From the NCBI GenBank assembly GCA_019634635.1, contig JAHCBB010000005.1:109474-173473 (forward strand): DNA of 64,000 bases, given 5' to 3'. Of the stretch, positions 29,242 to 38,141 are shown piece by piece; within the stretch, counting starts at the first letter, position 1, and each line of letters begins with the position of its first letter. Origin of the DNA: Verrucomicrobiia bacterium. Its GTDB lineage: Bacteria; Verrucomicrobiota; Verrucomicrobiia; Limisphaerales; UBA9464. Both the position numbers and the translations under genes were made by a program. The notes beneath the pieces are model-generated. The model was given only the letters and a program-made list of their open reading frames with translations. It was not told the origin of the DNA and searched no databases.

Positions 29242-29758
29242 ATGCTCACCGTCCGCCTGACCCCTCGCCGGTTGCCGCTCTGCACCGGACAAACCCGGCG
29301 CCATTTCCTCAAGCTGGGTGCGCGGGCACCGCTGGGCCTCTCCCTGCCCGCATTGCTCGCCGCGGAAAAAGCGAGACCGCCCGGAACGCCTTCCGCAAGG
29401 GCCCGATAACGGCCACCAACTGGGTGTTGAGCGGGCGCTTCGGTTCGCCGTTCGGCGATCATCCGGCACTGGGAGCCGTGGTGGCGCACGAGACCGGCTT
29501 TTCCGGCCTGGTGCCGCCCTGCGTTGCGGTACCGAGGAACCCTTCATTCGCCTGGGAACTGGGCCGGAGCGCCTCGCTTGGCGGCCGCTGCGAATCCTTC
29601 ATGTGCGGCAATCCCAGTGGGGAGAACTTCAAGGTCCGCAACCTCTCCGTGTCTGGACGGAACCGCCCCCGACCTGGCGGGAGCGGTGGGGGCTCCGTAA
29701 GGCCCTCAGCGCCCTGGCAGGTCCGCACGTGCGCCCGAGCATTGCTCCGGCCGGTTGA
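29242..29758 (+). pseudogene. Remnant of a DUF1501 (Tat-exported, sulfatase-like) gene
   Basis: Two pieces of one gene family remain in different frames. From the ATG at 29242, frame 1 gives a Tat signal with TRRHFLKLGARAPLGLSLPAL and stops at 29409. Frame 3 (about 29409-29650) gives HPALGAVVAHE, PPCVAVPRNPSFAWELGRSA and GENFKVRNLSV, segments that follow in order in DUF1501 proteins. Roughly 100 residues normally between them, including the metal-site region, are missing, and the C-terminal half is lost. A last stretch near 29650-29758 in another frame may be the next bit of helix. It cannot encode a working protein. Confidence 0.75.
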
Positions 29759-29805
29759 TGCGCCGCGACCTCGCACGACCGGGCCGGGCCGGGTAGTCTG
29801 AGTCC

Positions 29806-30981
29806 GTGAAGCTCACGCATGGCGCGCATCTGGCCTACTGCACCAATGTCCATCGCGGACGCGACTGGGCCGAGACCCTTGCCGGACTTCAGGAGCACAC
29901 GCTGGCGGTGCGCCGACGGGTGGCCTCCGGACGCCCTTACGCGATCGGCCTGCGGTTGAGTGATCTGGCGTCCCGCGAACTCAGCCAGTCCACCACGCTG
30001 CGCAGCTTCCGAGACTGGCTGGAGCGGCACCACTGCTACGTCTTCACAATCAACGGATTCCCCTACGGCAACTTTCACGGCACCCGGGTCAAGGAACAGG
30101 TGGCGCAGCCGGACTGGACCACTCCCGAGCGACTCGCCTACACGAACCGGTTGTTTGACCTTCTGGCAGCACTGCTGCCCCCGGGTGTCGAAGGATCCGT
30201 CAGCACCGTGCCGGTCAGCTTCAAACAGTTTCGACTCGGCGAGCGCGGCCTCCGCGCCGCCCGCGAGAACTTGTGGCGGTGTGTGGATCATCAGGAGCAG
30301 CTCTGCCGCCGTACCGGCCGGAAGCTTCATCTCGGTCTGGAGCCCGAGCCGTTTGGAACCGTTGAGAACACCACCGAGTGCCTCGTTCTCATGGAGCAAC
30401 TCGAGGCGGACCGCCCGGGGGACCAGCGCCTGTGGGAACACCTGGGAATCAACTACGACACCTGCCATTTCGCACTCCAGTACGAGGAGGCAACGGCAGC
30501 CCTGGAGCGCTTCCGTCGTCGCGGGGTGATCGTCAGCAAAATCCACCTCAGCAACGCGCTCCGCGTCCACCCGACCCTGGAGGTCCGACGGCAGCTCGAT
30601 TCGTTCCTCGACGGGGTGTATTTCCATCAGGTCATCGAGCGCCGCGCCGACGGCGAACTGGTGCGCTATCAGGATCTGGAGGAGGCGCTGGCCACCCCGG
30701 TCAGCGACGGGCCCCAATGGGACCGCGAATGGAGGATCCACTTCCACGTGCCCCTCCACGCTCCGGAGACCGGTACTCTGGGCACCACCGCGGAACACGT
30801 CCGCTCCACCCTGGATGTCCTGCGGCAACATCCCAATCTGTGCCATCACCTCGAAATGGAGACGTACACCTGGGAGGTGCTGCCCCGGCCGCTGAAATCC
30901 GCGCGGGTGGAGGACATGCTGGTGGGAGAGTATGAGTGGACCCTGGCCGAGCTGGCCCGTCGGGGATTCACACCGGCATGA
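29806..30981 (+). CDS. eboE: EboE-family protein (xylose isomerase-like TIM barrel)
   Basis: A 391-residue TIM-barrel protein matching the EboE member of the ebo cluster, which is proposed to support traffic or assembly of specialised metabolites such as scytonemin. It begins MKLTHGAHLAYCTNVHRG and contains YVFTINGFPYGNFHG, LHLGLEPEPFGTVENT, NYDTCHFALQYE and CHHLEMETYTWEVLP, with His/Glu/Asp metal-ligand candidates at the ends of barrel strands. A GTG start at 29806 fits the family N-terminus. No eboA-D or eboF neighbours are in the window, so it stands alone. It ends 100 bases before the tricorn-like gene. Confidence 0.82.
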   Translation: MKLTHGAHLAYCTNVHRGRDWAETLAGLQEHTLAVRRRVASGRPYAIGLRLSDLASRELSQSTTLRSFRDWLERHHCYVFTINGFPYGNFHGTRVKEQVAQPDWTTPERLAYTNRLFDLLAALLPPGVEGSVSTVPVSFKQFRLGERGLRAARENLWRCVDHQEQLCRRTGRKLHLGLEPEPFGTVENTTECLVLMEQLEADRPGDQRLWEHLGINYDTCHFALQYEEATAALERFRRRGVIVSKIHLSNALRVHPTLEVRRQLDSFLDGVYFHQVIERRADGELVRYQDLEEALATPVSDGPQWDREWRIHFHVPLHAPETGTLGTTAEHVRSTLDVLRQHPNLCHHLEMETYTWEVLPRPLKSARVEDMLVGEYEWTLAELARRGFTPA

Positions 30982-31081
30982 GACCCGGCCCCCCGGCGGA
31001 ACCGGGAATTGGCCGGGAATTGCTCTGGGCCTCGCGGTCCGAACTTCACGCGCGCCGGTGGCCCAGGATAGTTTCCGTCCG

Positions 31082-34000
31082 GTGATCCGTTGCTGCCTTC
31101 TCCTGTGTTGCCTCGCGGCCGTGTCCTGGGGCGCCACCCCGGGCCCAGGCGCCTACCTCAGGGATCCCGCCCTCCACGGGGAGACGATTGTCTTCACTGC
31201 GGAGGGAGACCTCTGGTCTGTGTCCACGGCCGGCGGGGTCGGCCGCCGGCTCACGTCGCACCCCGGAATGGAGCAGCACGCCGCCTTTTCACCGGACGGC
31301 GCCACCCTCGCGTTCTCGGCCGAGTACGAAGGACCCCGCGAAGTGTACACCATGCCCGCATCCGGCGGGCTGCCGACCCGGCATACCTTTGACGGCAGCG
31401 AACCGCGGATCGCCGGCTGGACCCCGGACGGCCGGGTGCTGTACCAGACCCTCCGACACGCGACCCTGCCGAATGCCCAACTCATCCGGCTGAATCCAGC
31501 CACCGGCATCCGCGAACCGGTCCCGCTGGCCCAGGCGTCGGAGGGGGTGTACGACTCGGAGGGCACCACGCTGTACTTCACCCGCCTGCCCAAGCAGGGC
31601 AGCAGCACCAAACGCTACCGGGGCGGGTGGATCGAGAACCTTTGGCGTTTCGCGCGCGGTGACGCCGAGGCGGTCCGACTGGCGGCGGATTTCGACGGCA
31701 CCAGCCGCAATCCAATGTGGTGGGCCGACCGGATCCATTTCATCTCGGACCGCGACGGGATCATGAACCTGTGGTCCATGACCACGAACGGCACGGACCT
31801 GCAGCAACGAACCCGCCACACCGGGTTCGACATCCAGACCGCCTCGCTCCACGCCGGCCGGGTGGTGTACGCGCGAGCAGGGAACCTCCACCTGCATGAC
31901 CTGGCCTCCGGGCAGGACACCATCATTCCGGTGGTGCTGGCCTCCGACTTCGACCAGTTGCGGGAGCGCTGGGTGAAGCGACCCCTGGACTACATGACCT
32001 CCGCGAAACTCTCGCCATCCGGAGACCGGCTGGCGCTGACCGCCCGGGGGCAGGTGTTTGTGGCCACCGTGGAACCGGGACGCCTGGTCGAGGTGCCCCG
32101 TCCCGCCGGGGTGCGGTACCGGGCGGCAACGTTCCTGCCGGACGGCCGGGAATTGCTGGCGCTTTCGGATGCCACCGGCGAGCTGGAGTTCTGGAGATTG
32201 CCCGCAAACGGCGTGGGCGCCCCGGTTCAGCTCACCACCAACGGCTCCGTATTCCGGCATCCCGGAGTCCCATCCCCCGACGGCAGCCGCATTGCGTGGG
32301 GCGACAAAAATCAGCGGCTTTGGATTCTGGAGCCCGGGACCAACACCCTCACCCTGGTTGCGGAAAGCGGCATGGACGCCATCACCGACTTCTCCTGGTC
32401 CCCCGATGGGCGCTGGCTCGCCTACGTGACGGCGGCCTCCAACGGCTACCCGCAGGTCCACCTGTACGGCGCCGCCGACGGACGGCGCGCCGTGGTCACC
32501 AGCGACCGCGTGGACAGCTACAATCCGGCATGGTCGCCGGACGGCCAATGGCTCTATTTCCTGAGCGATCGCCGGCTTCGATCCCTCGTGGACAGTCCCT
32601 GGGGTCCACGCCAGCCGGAGCCGTATTTCCCGGAATCCACGCAGGTGTTCGCCCTGGCGCTCAGGTCCACGGCCCGGTGGCCGTTTCAGGAACCCACTGA
32701 ACTGGGTTCGCCGAATGCTGAGGCCGAAACGCCGGCTGACAAATCGTCCAAGCCCGGGCAAACCGCTTCTTCCGAGGGCGCTGCGACCGCGGCCACCGAG
32801 GTGGTCGTGGAATGGGAAGGCCTGCCCTCCCGCCTCTATGAGGTGCCGGTCCCTGCCGGAAACCTCCAGCAATTATCCGTTGGCCGGAAACACCTGTTCT
32901 GGCTGGCACGGGACACCGGCTTCGACACCAAGTGGCAGCTCCGCCAGCTCGAGATCACGCGGAAGGATCCCAAGGCGAAGACCCTGGTGGAGGACGTGAC
33001 CGCCTATGAGCTGTCACTGGACGGCCGGAAGCTGCTGGTGCGCAAAGGCGACCAGTTCCATGCGATTGCCAGCGATGCCCCGGCGCCGGCGAAACTCGAA
33101 GACCGGTTCCGCCTCGACGACTGGACCTTTCCGGTGGTGCCGCGGGAGGAATGGCGCCAGATCTTCCTGGAGTCGTGGAGGATGATGCGGGACTACTTCT
33201 ACGACCCCGGGATCCATCAACTGGATTGGGCCGCCCTTCGGGACCGCTACCTGCCCCTCGTGGACCGGGTCAGCGACCGGGCGGAGCTCAGCGAAGTCCT
33301 CTCGGAGCTGATGGGCGAACTCTCCACGCTCCACATCAACGTCCGGTTCGGCGACCTCCGCGAGGGTTCCGATTCCGTCCGGCCCGCCTCGCTCGGAGCG
33401 CTGCTCGTGCGCACGGAGTCGGGCGGCGGCTGGCGGGTGGACCGCCTCTACGAAAGCGATCCCGATTTCCCGGGCGGCCTCGGACCCTTGCGTCAGCCTG
33501 GGGTGGACGTCCGCACGGGCGACGTGATCACCGCGGTGAACGGCCTGCCCACGCTGCCCGTGCTGGAGTTCGAACGTCTCCTGCGCAACCAGGCCGGGCG
33601 CCAGGTGCTGCTGGAGGTCCGGCCGGGTGGCACCAGCGATCCGAGGCAGGTCGTGGTGAAACCGGTTTCCATCCCCCGGGATGCCGACCTCCGATATTCC
33701 GATTGGGAGTTTTCCCGACGGCGGGAGGTCGAGGCCCGTGGCAACGGCCGGATCGGCTACGTGCATCTGCGGGCGATGGGAACCCAGAACATCGCGGAAT
33801 GGGCCCGCGAGTATTATCCGGTCTTCGACCGCGCGGGACTCATCATTGATGTGCGCAACAACCGGGGCGGGAACATTGATGCCTGGATCCTCAACCGCCT
33901 GCTGCGGAAGGCCTGGTTCTACTGGAAGCCCCGGGTGGGCCAGGCCACCTGGAACATGCACTACGCCTTTCGCGGACATGTGGTGGTGCTGTGCAACGAG

Positions 34001-34357
34001 CGGACCGCCAGCGACGGCGAGGCGTTCACCGAGGGCTTCCGCCGTCTCGGGCTGGGCAAGGTGATCGGCACCCGCACCTGGGGCGGCGAGATCTGGCTCA
34101 GCGCACAGCGATGGCTGGTGGACAGCGGCATGGCCAGTGCCGCCGAGTTCGGCGTGTTCGGCCCGGAAAGTGAGTGGCTCATCGAGGGACACGGCGTGGA
34201 CCCCGACATCGTGGTGGACAACCTGCCCCACGAAACCTTCCAAGGGCGTGACGCCCAGCTGGAGGCCGCAATCCAGCACCTCCAGGAATTGATCGCCGCG
34301 GATCCGCGTCCGGTGCCGCCCCATCCGCCCTACCCCGACAAGCGATTCCCGAAATGA
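31082..34357 (+). CDS. Exported tricorn-like protease (S41 family)
   Basis: A tricorn-type peptidase of about 1,091 residues with beta-propeller, PDZ and S41 catalytic parts in order. An export signal comes first (CCLLLCCLAAVSWGA). Then come WD40/TolB-like blades to about residue 600 (repeated SPDG motifs), a Pro/Ala/Ser-rich insert near 590-625, a helical C1 domain with LHINVRFGD, a PDZ (TGDVITAVNGLP) and the S41 core. The core carries IIDVRNNRGGNID and TASDGEAF, with the predicted nucleophile Ser at about 977. The start is uncertain: GTG at 31082 or 31058. The open frame reaches back to 30932 inside eboE, which I do not accept. It probably degrades peptides in the periplasm. Confidence 0.88.
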   Translation: MIRCCLLLCCLAAVSWGATPGPGAYLRDPALHGETIVFTAEGDLWSVSTAGGVGRRLTSHPGMEQHAAFSPDGATLAFSAEYEGPREVYTMPASGGLPTRHTFDGSEPRIAGWTPDGRVLYQTLRHATLPNAQLIRLNPATGIREPVPLAQASEGVYDSEGTTLYFTRLPKQGSSTKRYRGGWIENLWRFARGDAEAVRLAADFDGTSRNPMWWADRIHFISDRDGIMNLWSMTTNGTDLQQRTRHTGFDIQTASLHAGRVVYARAGNLHLHDLASGQDTIIPVVLASDFDQLRERWVKRPLDYMTSAKLSPSGDRLALTARGQVFVATVEPGRLVEVPRPAGVRYRAATFLPDGRELLALSDATGELEFWRLPANGVGAPVQLTTNGSVFRHPGVPSPDGSRIAWGDKNQRLWILEPGTNTLTLVAESGMDAITDFSWSPDGRWLAYVTAASNGYPQVHLYGAADGRRAVVTSDRVDSYNPAWSPDGQWLYFLSDRRLRSLVDSPWGPRQPEPYFPESTQVFALALRSTARWPFQEPTELGSPNAEAETPADKSSKPGQTASSEGAATAATEVVVEWEGLPSRLYEVPVPAGNLQQLSVGRKHLFWLARDTGFDTKWQLRQLEITRKDPKAKTLVEDVTAYELSLDGRKLLVRKGDQFHAIASDAPAPAKLEDRFRLDDWTFPVVPREEWRQIFLESWRMMRDYFYDPGIHQLDWAALRDRYLPLVDRVSDRAELSEVLSELMGELSTLHINVRFGDLREGSDSVRPASLGALLVRTESGGGWRVDRLYESDPDFPGGLGPLRQPGVDVRTGDVITAVNGLPTLPVLEFERLLRNQAGRQVLLEVRPGGTSDPRQVVVKPVSIPRDADLRYSDWEFSRRREVEARGNGRIGYVHLRAMGTQNIAEWAREYYPVFDRAGLIIDVRNNRGGNIDAWILNRLLRKAWFYWKPRVGQATWNMHYAFRGHVVVLCNERTASDGEAFTEGFRRLGLGKVIGTRTWGGEIWLSAQRWLVDSGMASAAEFGVFGPESEWLIEGHGVDPDIVVDNLPHETFQGRDAQLEAAIQHLQELIAADPRPVPPHPPYPDKRFPK

Positions 34358-34363
34358 GCCGCC

Positions 34364-35677
34364 TCAGGACAACGCCAGCGGACCCGCCTCGCACAACCGG
34401 GCATTCCCGAAGGCCTTTAGGTCATGCCCGAAGGCATGGGCCAGGGAAAGCCACAGCCGGTTGTGCGGCGTGAGCTCCAGCTTGAGCGCCCGGCCGGTGC
34501 CAAATCCCAGCCCACCGCCCACCAGCACGAACGGGATGTTCTCATGGGTGTGGCTGTTGCCCTTGCCCAGCTCGTTGGTCCAAAGAAGCGTGGTGTGGTC
34601 CAGCATCGAGCCCTCGCCCCCGGGCTCCGGTGTTTCCTCCAGCTTCCGGGCGAGGACCGCAATCTGTTCGCAGAACCAGTGGTTGATCTTCACCAGCTTT
34701 TCCTGGGATGGCTCGTTGAGATCCGGATCGTGCGAGAGGGAATGATGCCCCTCTTCAATGCCCAGCCAGCGCATCCGCGCCTGGCCGACTGAATTGGTAA
34801 ACTGGATGGAGGCCACGCGGGCCATGTCGTTCGCCAGGGCATTGACCAGCAGGTCGGTCTGGAGTGCGGTCACCCGGGGCATGTCATCATTCTCCGTCCC
34901 ACAGCCGGGCTCCAGGACCGGTTCCGGATGCGCCAGCTTCTCGTCGCGGGCGGTCTGCAGGTCCACCTCCAGCTCCCGTACCAGGGTCGCATGCTGCTCG
35001 ATGCGCTGCCGGTCCTCGACCCCCACCCGCGCCGCCACCCGCTTCAGGTCGGCATGCACCGAATCCAACACGCTGGCCAGGCTCTCCCGGTCCTTCATCC
35101 GCCCGTACAACTTCTCAAAGACCAGATACGGATCGTCGAGCGGCGCCACCGGCTGGTTCGGTCCGGCATAAACCCATCGGGTCCACGGGTCGGCCCGGTT
35201 GGGCACGGCCACCCCGAGCTCCAGGGACCCAAACCGGGTCCGGGTTTCCTCACGCCCCTGCAGGAAATTCTTCAGTTCCTGGTCAATCGAGATGCCGCTC
35301 GCCCAGCCGGCAGGTGTGTCCGAGCCGCCCTGGATATTCCCGGGAAACAGCTCGATGCCGGTCAGCAGACAGCTCATGCCTCGCATGTGTCCGTCGCCGT
35401 CCCCACGCACCCGGTTGCACAGACCCTGCACAATGAGCGTCCGGTCCCGCCAGGGCTCCAACGGCGCCAGGATCCGTTTGAGTTCGAACCCGGCACCCTC
35501 GGTGTCGGGCCAGAAATCCGGGGGCACGATGCCGTTGGGGGAGAAGATGAAGACGATCCGCTGGCGCCCACCCGATGGAGCCGGCGACGCCAGGGCGGAC
35601 AGTCCGCCAAGAAACGGCAGCGCAGCCGTGGACAAACCAAGCCGGGCAAGAAACTGGCGACGTTGAAGGAAGGTCAT
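34364..35677 (-). CDS. DUF1552 protein with Tat-type signal
   Basis: 437 residues. The leader QRRQFLARLGLSTAALPFLGGL has the twin-Arg pattern. The body shows FSPNGIVPPDFWPDTEG, GHMRGMSCLLTG and LWTNELGKGNSHTHENIPF, all typical of DUF1552, a secreted family found mainly in Planctomycetes and Verrucomicrobia and related to DUF1501. The function is unknown, but it is almost always paired with DUF1592-type cytochromes, as here. It starts by an ATGA overlap with that gene and ends six bases from the convergent tricorn gene. Confidence 0.9.
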   Translation of the reverse strand: MTFLQRRQFLARLGLSTAALPFLGGLSALASPAPSGGRQRIVFIFSPNGIVPPDFWPDTEGAGFELKRILAPLEPWRDRTLIVQGLCNRVRGDGDGHMRGMSCLLTGIELFPGNIQGGSDTPAGWASGISIDQELKNFLQGREETRTRFGSLELGVAVPNRADPWTRWVYAGPNQPVAPLDDPYLVFEKLYGRMKDRESLASVLDSVHADLKRVAARVGVEDRQRIEQHATLVRELEVDLQTARDEKLAHPEPVLEPGCGTENDDMPRVTALQTDLLVNALANDMARVASIQFTNSVGQARMRWLGIEEGHHSLSHDPDLNEPSQEKLVKINHWFCEQIAVLARKLEETPEPGGEGSMLDHTTLLWTNELGKGNSHTHENIPFVLVGGGLGFGTGRALKLELTPHNRLWLSLAHAFGHDLKAFGNARLCEAGPLALS

Positions 35678-37989
35678 GGTGTCGTGTGTTGAGGGTTGGA
35701 GGAGGAGGAAGGCATCGCCGCCAGCGTGACCATGGACTCCAGCAGCCTGCGGATGTGGCATCCGGACTCCAGGAAGTCGAGGTCGAGGGAGGACAGCGTG
35801 TCCGGCCCATAGGCTGCCGGAGCCTGCTGGACGGTGTGCTGAAAGAGCTGCCGGACAAACCCGCGCCGGGCTTCATCGCTGGCTGCGGCATGGAGTGCCA
35901 GGTCCCGGGGGCCGCGCAGGATCAGGCGTTCGCCATCCGTGGTCAGATATTCGGCGACGGCATCCACGGGCTTGGTGTTGTCCACCGTACGAAAGCGTCC
36001 GACGGCGTCGAAATGCTCCAGACTGAACCCCAGCGGATTGATGGTTGCATGGCATCCCATGCACGCCGGCTTCGATGTGAGCTCGGTCACCTTCTCACGC
36101 ATGGTCAGCGACGGATCGAACCGGTCGTCCATGAACTCGATCGCCATCGGCGGTGGCTTGAGGAACCGCCCGAGCACGTTGCGCGTCAGAAACACCCCCC
36201 GGTGTATCGGCGACGACGAGCGGTGATAGGCCAGCGTGGTGAGCAGGAAGGGATGGGTCAGGACGCCCGCGCGCAACCCGGGCTCGAAACGGACCAGCTC
36301 AAACGTGTCGCCGGCCGGTGGTGTTGCCCCGTAGAATGCTGCGAGCCGCGAATTCACCGGCAGGGAGTCCGCAAGCAGCAGTTCCCGATAGTCCGATCGC
36401 TCGCTCCATACCACCGCGTCCACCAGCGTCTCCAGCGACTGCCGCAGATCGGCCAGCAGCGCGGCGTCGAATCCCGGGAAGGCGCTTTCATCCTTGGAGA
36501 CATCGTCCGCCTCCTCCATGGCCAGCCAGTGCTCGAAGAATCCGGCGAGCTTGGCCCGGGTCTGCGGGAGGGCAATCATGCGCCGCGCGGCCTCACGCAC
36601 CTGCCCGGGACTGCGCAAGGCCCCGTCCTCCGCGGCCTCCCGTAAGGGCGCGTCCGGGAGTGAATCCCACAGGAACAGTGCCAGCCGCGCCGCCACGGTG
36701 TGGTCCTCCGACGCGCCGCCGGGGTCGGGGTAGAGGAATCGCGGGGAGGCCAGCGTGCGGAGCAATGCCCGCTTCACCGCGACCTCGGGCGGCAACCCGG
36801 ACTCGAACAGCCCCGCGATCACGCCGTCCGGATCCGCCTCGGACATCGGGCGCCGCGCCGCGCGAGCCGCCACGGTGAGAGCGAACTCCCGGAGCCCTTC
36901 GACGCGGTTGGTGTCCTTCATGCGGGTCCCGCTGTACAGGTCGAGGCGGGTGACCACGTCCTCGGTCACTTCGAGGGCCGCCCGGGTCGTCGCCTCATGC
37001 CAGGCCTTCGAGACCGCCGATCCCCGTTCATACCCCAGGCTCCGATCATCGGCGGGCAGGGGGGTGCGGACCACGACCACGGGCGGCGATGGATCCGGCG
37101 AAAGGTGCCCAGGGCCGGGCACCGACCAGACGCCGTGGGGTGGGCGCCACTCGAAGCGGATTCCGGCATCGGCCTCCTTGAACTTGAAATAGTCGAGTCG
37201 CAGCGGATACCACCGCCCGCCCAGCAGGAACATCCGGGCCACTCCCTCACGGCGGGCCCCCCCCGAGCTGACCCAGAGATCAATGACCGCCGGTGCGCGC
37301 CGTGCGTCGCTGTCATCCCGGCGATTGGTGTCCCCGGGCCGCAGGGCCTCATTGACGTAGAGGCGGGCTCCGTTGGGGGTCGTGAGCCGGAATTCGTATA
37401 CGCCCGTGTGCGGCGCCATCAGGGAACCGGTCCACGCGATCGAAAACTGGTCGGCGGTGATGCCCTCCACGGGGCTGTTGGTGCCAAACTGAAAGTCCAC
37501 GGAGGGATCGGTCCGGACCAGAACCTCCTTCTCCTTCTTGTTCATCCCGTTGGACTGGTACAGGGCGGCACGCAACCCCCCCGGAACCGCCGGCACCGCC
37601 GGCGGCAGGAACCCAAGAAACAGGTCGGCCACGGACTCGCGCAACTGCCGGTTGGAGAGCCGCAAAAAGTCCACGCGCGGCGGGTTGTTTCGCGCCCGGG
37701 CGGCCGGTGAGTAGAAGGCGTCGAAAATGTAGCGGGCCACCGCCGACGCCTCCTCCCCGACACATTGCTCGGGATGCTCCTCGGGCATCGTCCGCTCAAT
37801 CAGGCGGGTCAGCGACTCCAGCGACCGGTCGCCATGGAGGGTCTCGTCGTAGCGCCCCGCCACGCCCTCGCCCTGCTCCCCGTGACATTCCACGCACAAG
37901 CGGCGGTAGATGGCGTCGCCGGACACTCCGGCGAGGGCCATCACCGGAGCGACCGCAAGCACCAGACAGAACACGTGGATTCGATACAT
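35674..37989 (-). CDS. DUF1592-type exported cytochrome c protein (DUF1587/DUF1592/DUF1588/DUF1585 with PA14-like insert)
   Basis: 771 residues. A signal peptide is followed by a cytochrome c haem site CVECH (32-36). The modules then run in the order usual for this family: DUF1587 (about 110-170), a PA14-like carbohydrate-binding insert near 195-330 (GVYEFRLTTPNGARLYVNEA), a DUF1595/DUF1592 region (about 370-500), DUF1588 (ILT-HPFLLTTLAYHRSSSPIHRGVFL, near 590-640) and DUF1585 at the end. Such proteins are thought to act in extracytoplasmic polysaccharide or organic-matter degradation, but no activity is proven. Stop and start overlap with DUF1552 (ATGA). Confidence 0.88.
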   Translation of the reverse strand: MYRIHVFCLVLAVAPVMALAGVSGDAIYRRLCVECHGEQGEGVAGRYDETLHGDRSLESLTRLIERTMPEEHPEQCVGEEASAVARYIFDAFYSPAARARNNPPRVDFLRLSNRQLRESVADLFLGFLPPAVPAVPGGLRAALYQSNGMNKKEKEVLVRTDPSVDFQFGTNSPVEGITADQFSIAWTGSLMAPHTGVYEFRLTTPNGARLYVNEALRPGDTNRRDDSDARRAPAVIDLWVSSGGARREGVARMFLLGGRWYPLRLDYFKFKEADAGIRFEWRPPHGVWSVPGPGHLSPDPSPPVVVVRTPLPADDRSLGYERGSAVSKAWHEATTRAALEVTEDVVTRLDLYSGTRMKDTNRVEGLREFALTVAARAARRPMSEADPDGVIAGLFESGLPPEVAVKRALLRTLASPRFLYPDPGGASEDHTVAARLALFLWDSLPDAPLREAAEDGALRSPGQVREAARRMIALPQTRAKLAGFFEHWLAMEEADDVSKDESAFPGFDAALLADLRQSLETLVDAVVWSERSDYRELLLADSLPVNSRLAAFYGATPPAGDTFELVRFEPGLRAGVLTHPFLLTTLAYHRSSSPIHRGVFLTRNVLGRFLKPPPMAIEFMDDRFDPSLTMREKVTELTSKPACMGCHATINPLGFSLEHFDAVGRFRTVDNTKPVDAVAEYLTTDGERLILRGPRDLALHAAASDEARRGFVRQLFQHTVQQAPAAYGPDTLSSLDLDFLESGCHIRRLLESMVTLAAMPSSSSNPQHTTP

Positions 37990-38013
37990 GACTGAACAGT
38001 TGAAAACTGCCCC

Positions 38014-38051
38014 ATGAAGCCGGATCCGCCAAGCAAAGCCGGCGGCTTCAT
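38014..38051 (-). terminator. Inverted repeat after kup, possible terminator
   Basis: A perfect 9-bp pair (38014-38022 with 38043-38051) lies 90 bases after kup and 25 bases before the DUF1592 gene start. Only a short UUUU follows ten bases on, so termination is likely but not certain. Confidence 0.4.
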
Positions 38052-38141
38052 CCAGCCCGCCTTGGAGGGAAGAAACCCGCGGGGGTCCGCCCCTGCACCT
38101 TTCGGACGCGCCTCTCCCCGGCATCCTTCAATCCCCGGACG

